11,293 nucleotides of DNA, from the NCBI GenBank assembly GCA_001303665.1, contig LJUF01000184.1, positions 1 through 11,293 of the forward strand, written 5' to 3'. Source of the stretch: Phycisphaerae bacterium SM23_33 (GTDB lineage Bacteria > Planctomycetota > Phycisphaerae > SM23-33). Positions 7,322 to 11,293 of this stretch are shown here, piece after piece. The position numbers were made by a program, and so were the translations under genes. Numbering within the stretch: the stretch's first letter is position 1; each line of letters starts with the position of its first letter. The notes under the pieces were generated by a model. That model did not search any database. It had not been told where the DNA came from and saw only the letters and a program-made list of their open reading frames with translations.

Positions 7322-8365
7322 CTATGCCTTTACGGGCTCGGCGACGACGTTCTTGGGGCTGCCGGCGAGGAAGGAGTGAATGTTGTCGATGGTGGTGTCG
7401 ATGATTCTCTCGACGGCCTCGTCGGAGTTGAAGGCCACGTGGGGGGTGATGATGACGTTGGGCATTTGCAGCAGGGCGTGGTTGCGGACGACGCTCTTGA
7501 GGGCTTCCACGTCGTAGTTGCTGCCGAGCAGCTCGGCCTCTTCGCCGATGTCCGTCTCGGCCTCGAGCACGTCCAGGCCGGCCCCGCCGAGGTGGCCGCT
7601 CTGGAGGGCGTCGATCAGCGCCTGCGGGTCGATGATCCCGCCACGGGCGGTGTTGACGATGATGGCCCCGGCCGGCATCCTGGCGATGGCGGCGGCGTCG
7701 ATCATGTGGCGGGTGTGCTCGTTGTACGGCACGTGGATGCTGAGCACGTCGGCCCGCCGCAGCAGCTCGCCCAGGTCCACGTACTCAAAGCCGATGTCCT
7801 CGGCCAGCTCCGGCCGGGGCTTCACGTCGTGGGCCAGCAGCCGCGTGCCGAAGCCCTTGGCGATCCGCAGCACCCTCTCGCCGATCTTCCCCGTTCCCAG
7901 GCAGGCGAAGGTCTTGCCGTACAGGTCGCGCCCGCGGAGGCCCTCGATGCTGAAATCGGCCCGCACCGTCCGCTCGTAGCAGCGGTGGACCTTGCGGGTC
8001 AGGGCCAGCAGCAGGGCGAAGGTGTGCTCGGCCACGGTGTTCTCGCCGTAGTTGGGGACGTTGGAGACGACGATGCCGCGCCGGCGGCAGGCCTGCAGGT
8101 TGATGTGATCGAAGCCGGTGCTGCGGGTGGAGATGAGACGCAGCTTCGGCAGCCGGTCGAGCTGCTCGGCGGTGACCTGGCTGTGGATGAAGACGCTCAG
8201 GACGATCACGTCGGGCGGCAGGTCCGCGTCGGGCAGCTCATCCAGCCGCTGCAGGCGCGAGTATACCTGGCAGTGGTGGGGGCACTTGTGCACCAGCCGG
8301 TCGTGCTCCCACGTCTCGGCCTCGACGAAAAGCACCCTGGCCTGGTCTTGGCGTTTCGTCCCCAC
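7322..8365 (-). CDS. D-isomer-specific 2-hydroxyacid dehydrogenase (NAD-dependent)
   Basis: A complete 347-residue cytoplasmic enzyme of normal length. Members reduce 2-keto acids to D-2-hydroxy acids, or the reverse, with NAD(H). The substrate-binding half flanks a Rossmann domain that begins near residue 105 (ENTVAEHTFALLLAL). The NAD loop is LGTGKIGER (156-164). The catalytic triad is visible: Arg241 in NTARGGIID, Glu268 in GLDVLEAE and His309 in ITPHVAF. The insertion EAETDIGEEAELLGSNYDVEAL before the histidine and the strand ISTRSTGFDHINL recall the D-lactate dehydrogenase branch more than glycerate or phosphoglycerate enzymes. The frame is open to 8446, but those residues are basic and unlike the family. 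GTG at 8365, with AAGGAG 7 bases upstream, is the likely start. It lies 106 bases after the DUF4190-like gene and 110 before the metallohydrolase gene. Confidence 0.93.
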   Translation of the reverse strand: MGTKRQDQARVLFVEAETWEHDRLVHKCPHHCQVYSRLQRLDELPDADLPPDVIVLSVFIHSQVTAEQLDRLPKLRLISTRSTGFDHINLQACRRRGIVVSNVPNYGENTVAEHTFALLLALTRKVHRCYERTVRADFSIEGLRGRDLYGKTFACLGTGKIGERVLRIAKGFGTRLLAHDVKPRPELAEDIGFEYVDLGELLRRADVLSIHVPYNEHTRHMIDAAAIARMPAGAIIVNTARGGIIDPQALIDALQSGHLGGAGLDVLEAETDIGEEAELLGSNYDVEALKSVVRNHALLQMPNVIITPHVAFNSDEAVERIIDTTIDNIHSFLAGSPKNVVAEPVKA

Positions 8366-8372
8366 CCTGGCG

Positions 8373-8378
8373 CTCCTT
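8373..8378 (-). promoter_or_regulatory. Shine-Dalgarno AAGGAG fixing the GTG start of the dehydrogenase
   Basis: The minus strand reads AAGGAG, 7 bases, GTG at 8365-8363. This places the first strand (ARVLFVEAE) at the very N-terminus, as expected for the family, and argues against the longer in-frame start at 8446. Confidence 0.7.
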
Positions 8379-8471
8379 TGGCTTTCGGCGTCGGCTCTTC
8401 TCCATTGTAGGTAGGGCGCCGGTCGTCTCTGGCTTTTCCGGGGCACAGCCCGGCGCGGCCGGCGGGGCCAG

Positions 8472-8966
8472 CTAGCCCAGCTCGTCCCACACTCCCGCGA
8501 TGATGAAGATAACGGCTATGATCAAGACGAGTATGCCGAGAACCATGCCGATGGCCCCGCAGATCGTCCCCGCCTTGGCCAAGGTCAGCGAGTTGCCCCC
8601 GGCGCGACCCTCGGCTACGGCACGCCTGGCGCTGCCGGAAAAGACCAGCGCGAGAATCCCGCAGATGATCCCCGGCAGGCCGTAGCACATGCAACTGGGA
8701 ATGGCCGCGATCCCCAGCACCAGCGAGGCGATGGCCGCGCCCGACGTGCCGATAGCCGCGACGGGGGGCGAGTAATACGGCGCGGCCTGCCCGGGCCCGA
8801 GGGCCGGCTGGGTGAGCAGGGGAACAGGCGGTTGCTCGGCGGGCGGGGCAGCCGCCTGGGCGACGAAGACGTGCCCGCAACTACCGCAGGTGACGGGCTG
8901 CTGCATCAGACTCTCCGGGGCGTTGAGTCTGGCTCCGCAATGGGGACACGCTATCTCTGGCATCAT
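8472..8966 (-). CDS. Zinc-ribbon and DUF4190-like small membrane protein
   Basis: A protein of 164 residues. The N-terminus has CPHC (Cys7-Cys10) and CGSC (Cys27-Cys30), a four-cysteine zinc ribbon of the kind found at the start of many planctomycete membrane proteins. A Pro/Ala/Gln-rich linker (about 37-70) follows. Two hydrophobic segments (about 75-109 and 132-159) flank a short basic loop, SGSARRAVAEGRAGG; this layout and sequence match DUF4190. It should sit in the inner membrane with the ribbon in the cytoplasm; the function is unknown. Two consecutive ATGs (8966 and 8963) share the purine-rich GAGAGAGGA. The second gives better spacing and a typical MPEIACPHCG start, so the true protein may be one residue shorter. 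It is divergent from the secreted protein gene, with 301 bases between. Confidence 0.85.
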   Translation of the reverse strand: MMPEIACPHCGARLNAPESLMQQPVTCGSCGHVFVAQAAAPPAEQPPVPLLTQPALGPGQAAPYYSPPVAAIGTSGAAIASLVLGIAAIPSCMCYGLPGIICGILALVFSGSARRAVAEGRAGGNSLTLAKAGTICGAIGMVLGILVLIIAVIFIIAGVWDELG

Positions 8967-9267
8967 TCCTCTCTCAAAGAACCGGCCTTTCCCGCCGCCC
9001 GGCCGCGCCCGCGACCTCTGAAATCCTTCGTCGGCGCTATGGCTCCTGAGTCTTGTGCGGTTTCTTTAGCTCTTTGGCGGTGGTCTTGGCCCGGCGAATG
9101 GCCGCTCCCTCCCGCAGGCTGGCGATGGCCGCCGGCAGAACCTTGGACCGACTTCCACATTCTTCGGGCCAGAAAGTCCATTCTTTGTATAATCATGCCG
9201 CGGCCGGCACGGCAAATATAGCCTTTTCTTTGTCTCCAGAGCCGCCGGGTTTGAGGAGAATCGCCAA
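8967..9267. other. 301-base divergent intergenic region with a protein-like remnant
   Basis: No complete gene can be supported here. On the minus strand, 9192-9037 is an open stretch of 51 codons that ends in TAG and reads like protein: VLPAAIASLREGAAIRRAK followed by a Lys-rich tail. It has no ATG, GTG or TTG, and an in-frame TGA directly precedes it (9195-9193). The neighbouring frame has an ATG at 9178 (MDFLARRMWK). A single lost or gained base near 9140-9170 would join the two. The rest holds the ribosome binding sites of the two flanking genes and a TATAAT on the plus strand. Confidence 0.4.
9188..9193 (+). promoter_or_regulatory. Possible -10 element (TATAAT) for the secreted beta-propeller gene
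   Basis: A perfect TATAAT occurs 74 bases ahead of the ATG at 9268, in a sequence otherwise rich in G and C. No good -35 hexamer is found 16-18 bases upstream; TTCGGG at 9163 is the nearest and is poorly spaced. Tentative. Confidence 0.3.
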
Positions 9268-10476
9268 ATGACAAGGAGATCCGCTCTGCGAGTCGCCATG
9301 TTCATCGTGTGGCTGCCGGTCACGCTTGCCGCGGCGGCCGAGCCCAAACTCGTCGAGGAGAAGCGCATCTTCCCCGCCGGCGACCAGGGATGGAATATCC
9401 CCGGGATGCTCTGGTGCTGGGTGATGCGGCTGAGCCCGGACGGCAAGCACCTGCTGTACACGCGGGAGCTGCCCGCCGCGGACCCCCAGCCGCCGGAGGA
9501 ACGTGAGAGACGCGAGCCGTCCCGGCAACTGCGGCTTCGTGACCTGGAAAGCGGCAAGGAGGTTTCCCTGCCGCTCGACCCGATACCAGACGGATGGACA
9601 ACCGTCTACACGCGGTTCAACTTCTTCGACCCCGCTGGCAGGACGCTGGCCCTGCCCGTCGTTGCCCGCACGGAAGAGCGAAGGATCGCAACGGGGGGCG
9701 CCCGCCTCACCTCCGTCCGGCGGACGATGCGGCTGGTCCTGTACGATGTCGCCGCCGGGAAGGTCACGAAAACCGCTCTGGAGGCGGGCAACCTGATGGC
9801 CAAGTTCGACCGCACCGGCCGGGGCCTGGTGCTGTGCAAGGACATGATGATCCACACCGCCTCCCTGCCGGAGCTGAAGCTCACGGGCCTGGGCGCAACC
9901 GGCTACCCCAACAGCATCTGCCCGACGGCCGACGTGGCGGTGCTTTTTGTCCCGCCCAGCCGCACCGTGCGGCCGCGGGAAGGCGCCCGGCCCGAGCGTC
10001 CGCGCTCGAAGCTTATGCTGCACGACCTGAGGGCTGACAAGCCGCTGGCGGAGCTTCCCTCCGAGGAGCCCAGCAGCAACTGGGACGACTGGGAATGCCA
10101 GTGGACCAGCGACGGGCGGTACCTGTACTACCCGGGGGCGAAGAAGGACACCGTGCAGACGCCGCAGGGGCCGCGCCAGCGAACCGCCACCCTCAGCCTG
10201 GTCTGGGACCGCCTCGCCGGCCGGCAGGTCCACGTGATTGACGCGGCGGTGGCCGTCGGCCCGGGGCCGACCCCGACCAGCATGGTCCTGTGTGGATTGA
10301 AGGATGAGCCCAAGGGCGTCTTCCTGCACGATGCCGCCACGGGCCAGCGCTGGACGCTGGAACCCGGCGCCAAGGCCCAGCACGCCCGGGGCGGAAAGGT
10401 GGTTTACACGCGGGCATCGCCGGACGGGGCGGCCGCCTACGTCGCGCGGATCGCGATGCCGACGGCCGCCCAGTGA
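9268..10476 (+). CDS. Secreted protein with TolB/WD40-like beta-propeller repeats
   Basis: A protein of 402 residues. It starts with a signal peptide: basic residues (MTRRSALR), a hydrophobic stretch (VAMFIVWLPVTLAAAA) and likely cleavage before Glu25. The rest has repeated strand-turn patterns of a beta-propeller: RLSPDGKHLLYTREL (54-68), FFDPAGRTLALPVV (119-132), LVLYDVAAGKV (156-166), KFDRTGRGLVLC (179-190), QWTSDGRYLYYPG (278-290), LVWDRLAGRQVHV (311-323), VFLHDAATGQRWTL (351-364) and YTRASPDGAAAYVA (380-393). This resembles TolB/PD40-type repeats, which usually bind proteins or ligands outside the cytoplasm. No catalytic motif is visible and the function is unknown. The start is ATG at 9268, with GAGGAG 9 bases upstream; the ATG at 9298 would cut off the basic part of the signal. 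It stands alone and converges with the prepilin peptidase gene, 67 bases away. Confidence 0.82.
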   Translation: MTRRSALRVAMFIVWLPVTLAAAAEPKLVEEKRIFPAGDQGWNIPGMLWCWVMRLSPDGKHLLYTRELPAADPQPPEERERREPSRQLRLRDLESGKEVSLPLDPIPDGWTTVYTRFNFFDPAGRTLALPVVARTEERRIATGGARLTSVRRTMRLVLYDVAAGKVTKTALEAGNLMAKFDRTGRGLVLCKDMMIHTASLPELKLTGLGATGYPNSICPTADVAVLFVPPSRTVRPREGARPERPRSKLMLHDLRADKPLAELPSEEPSSNWDDWECQWTSDGRYLYYPGAKKDTVQTPQGPRQRTATLSLVWDRLAGRQVHVIDAAVAVGPGPTPTSMVLCGLKDEPKGVFLHDAATGQRWTLEPGAKAQHARGGKVVYTRASPDGAAAYVARIAMPTAAQ

Positions 10477-10543
10477 GTCGGGGCGTGGTCCATCCGGGCC
10501 TCGGAGGCTGGCGATGCGGCAGGGCGGGGCTGGTGTGAACCTC

Positions 10544-11293
10544 TCAAAGGAGCGGAGCGGCGAAACCGGCAGCGGGGCTCCAATACACACGGAACAGACG
10601 CGCTAGCTCGGCGGCTCCCGGTCCGACAAACCCGACGATGGCGTCGTAGAACAGCAGCACCATGAAGACCCCCAGCGCCAGCCAGGGGCCGTAAGGCAGT
10701 TCGCGTCGCCCGCGGGCGATGGCCAGATACAGCGCCCAGATCAGCCCGAACAGCGGCGCCGCGAAGAACGTCAGGGTGGGGACTATCCAGCCGGCCACCG
10801 CCCCGGTGGCGGCCAGGATGTGCACGTCGCCCATGCCCATGGCCTCCTTGCCGAAGGCCAGCGTGCCCAGGATGCGGGTAGCCCAGATGCAGGCCCCGCC
10901 CACCAGCATGCCGAAGACCGCGCCCATGCCCGAGGACAGGTGCTGCGGGAGCCTTCGGCCGCTGCCCTGTCCGAACAGCCAGTCGAAGAGGCCCCCGACG
11001 GCCTGGACGCGGGTGACAACATAGTACGCGGCCACGGCCAGGACGATCGCCGGAGCGAGGAACAGAAGCTCCCGAAGCACCTCCACCCGCGGATTCACGC
11101 CGTGCTTTGCCGTAATCGCCACCGTCTTGCCCTTCCGCTGGCGGCCGGGCTGCTTGGCTGCCCGCTCGGGGCGGTCGTCAGCGTCCACGAAGCTTTCCTG
11201 AATCCACCCCAGCCGCAGCAGGACCTTGGCGATGATCAGGCCGGCGATGGCGGCGATGGAGATCGCGGCGATGGTGGGCGAGGCCGTGGGCAT
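10544..11293 (-). CDS. Prepilin peptidase (type IV leader peptidase, A24 family), 5' truncated by window
   Basis: A run of 249 residues, open to the window edge and ending in TGA at 10544. It is a polytopic membrane protein with hydrophobic segments near 8-28, 76-94, 122-145, 157-190 and 204-225. Residues 151-158 read AMGMGDVH, the GxGD motif carrying the second catalytic Asp (Asp156) of A24 aspartic peptidases. ELPYGPWLALG (198-208) is the usual C-terminal signature. The first catalytic Asp, normally in an IPD-type segment, is not in the visible part and is expected just upstream, so the codon at 11293 is probably internal. A hydrophilic, charged stretch (about 33-72) separates the first two visible helices and is longer than in classical PilD. 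The enzyme cleaves and often methylates prepilins or pseudopilins at the inner membrane. No pilin gene is in the window. Confidence 0.88.
   Translation of the reverse strand: MPTASPTIAAISIAAIAGLIIAKVLLRLGWIQESFVDADDRPERAAKQPGRQRKGKTVAITAKHGVNPRVEVLRELLFLAPAIVLAVAAYYVVTRVQAVGGLFDWLFGQGSGRRLPQHLSSGMGAVFGMLVGGACIWATRILGTLAFGKEAMGMGDVHILAATGAVAGWIVPTLTFFAAPLFGLIWALYLAIARGRRELPYGPWLALGVFMVLLFYDAIVGFVGPGAAELARLFRVYWSPAAGFAAPLL

Noticed and set aside
4972..7404. A plus-strand open frame of about 810 codons opposite the metallohydrolase gene.
   Set aside because: It is the antisense shadow of a GC-rich gene. Its translation is Gly/Val/His/Arg/Asp-rich without any recognisable motif, while the minus strand gives clear family motifs.
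7376..8410. A plus-strand open frame of 344 codons opposite the dehydrogenase.
   Set aside because: Shadow of the dehydrogenase; no domain signal and Gly/Val/Asp-biased composition.
8438..8453. CCGGG/CCCGG inverted repeat between the DUF4190-like gene and the dehydrogenase, considered as a terminator.
   Set aside because: The stem is only 5 bp, and on the minus strand it is followed by A residues rather than U.
8963..9274. A 103-codon minus-strand frame overlapping the start of the DUF4190-like gene.
   Set aside because: Its C-terminal part is low-complexity Arg/Gly and it has no convincing Shine-Dalgarno. The better protein-like signal in this stretch lies in a neighbouring frame, reported as a possible remnant.
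10477..10543. The convergent gap between the beta-propeller and prepilin peptidase genes, searched for a terminator.
   Set aside because: GCCTCGGAGGC is nearly symmetric but too short, and no T-tract follows.
1..11293. CRISPR arrays, tRNA or rRNA genes, insertion sequences, phage or toxin-antitoxin genes.
   Set aside because: No regularly spaced repeats, tRNA-like cloverleaf, transposase motif or terminal inverted repeats were seen when reading both strands.

Overview
GC-rich (visibly about two-thirds G+C) bacterial DNA with dense coding on both strands. Several features suggest a planctomycete, probably a Phycisphaerae-like lineage known from environmental genomes. These are a glycoside-hydrolase-like protein of the DUF4091/DUF6067 kind, a very large CehA/McbA-type PHP metallohydrolase, a zinc-ribbon plus DUF4190-like membrane protein, and a prepilin peptidase with the GMGD motif. 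The assignment rests on gene content and remembered family resemblance, not on a search.

Layout. Bases 1-1847 (+) hold the 3' part of a glycoside-hydrolase-like gene that starts before the window. It converges on a six-gene block on the minus strand, listed here in transcription order from 8966 down to 1911. First is a zinc-ribbon/DUF4190-like membrane protein, then a D-2-hydroxyacid dehydrogenase (GTG start at 8365), then a CehA/McbA-type PHP metallohydrolase broken by a frameshift near 6901-6920. These are followed by an amidohydrolase of the Amidohydro_2 type with all expected metal ligands, a second amidohydrolase-like protein of almost identical length that has lost them, and a Gfo/Idh/MocA oxidoreductase (GTG start at 2948). 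Bases 9268-10476 (+) encode a secreted beta-propeller-like protein. Bases 10544-11293 (-) hold the C-terminal part of a prepilin peptidase that continues past the window end.

How the genes may work together. The last three minus-strand genes are 17 and 42 bases apart and each has a good Shine-Dalgarno sequence, so they look like one operon. An amidohydrolase, a Gfo-type oxidoreductase, a 2-hydroxyacid dehydrogenase and a glycoside-hydrolase-like protein together suggest breakdown of an unusual carbohydrate, sugar acid or cyclic compound. The substrate cannot be read from the sequence. The beta-propeller, DUF4190-like and prepilin peptidase genes look unrelated to this.

The most notable points are the active/degenerate amidohydrolase pair, the frameshift (with probable deletion) in the metallohydrolase gene, and a perfect 18-base palindrome that would fold the Shine-Dalgarno and start codon of the active amidohydrolase into one hairpin. 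No CRISPR array, tRNA, rRNA, insertion sequence or phage gene was seen. I found no convincing novel defence or mobile system.
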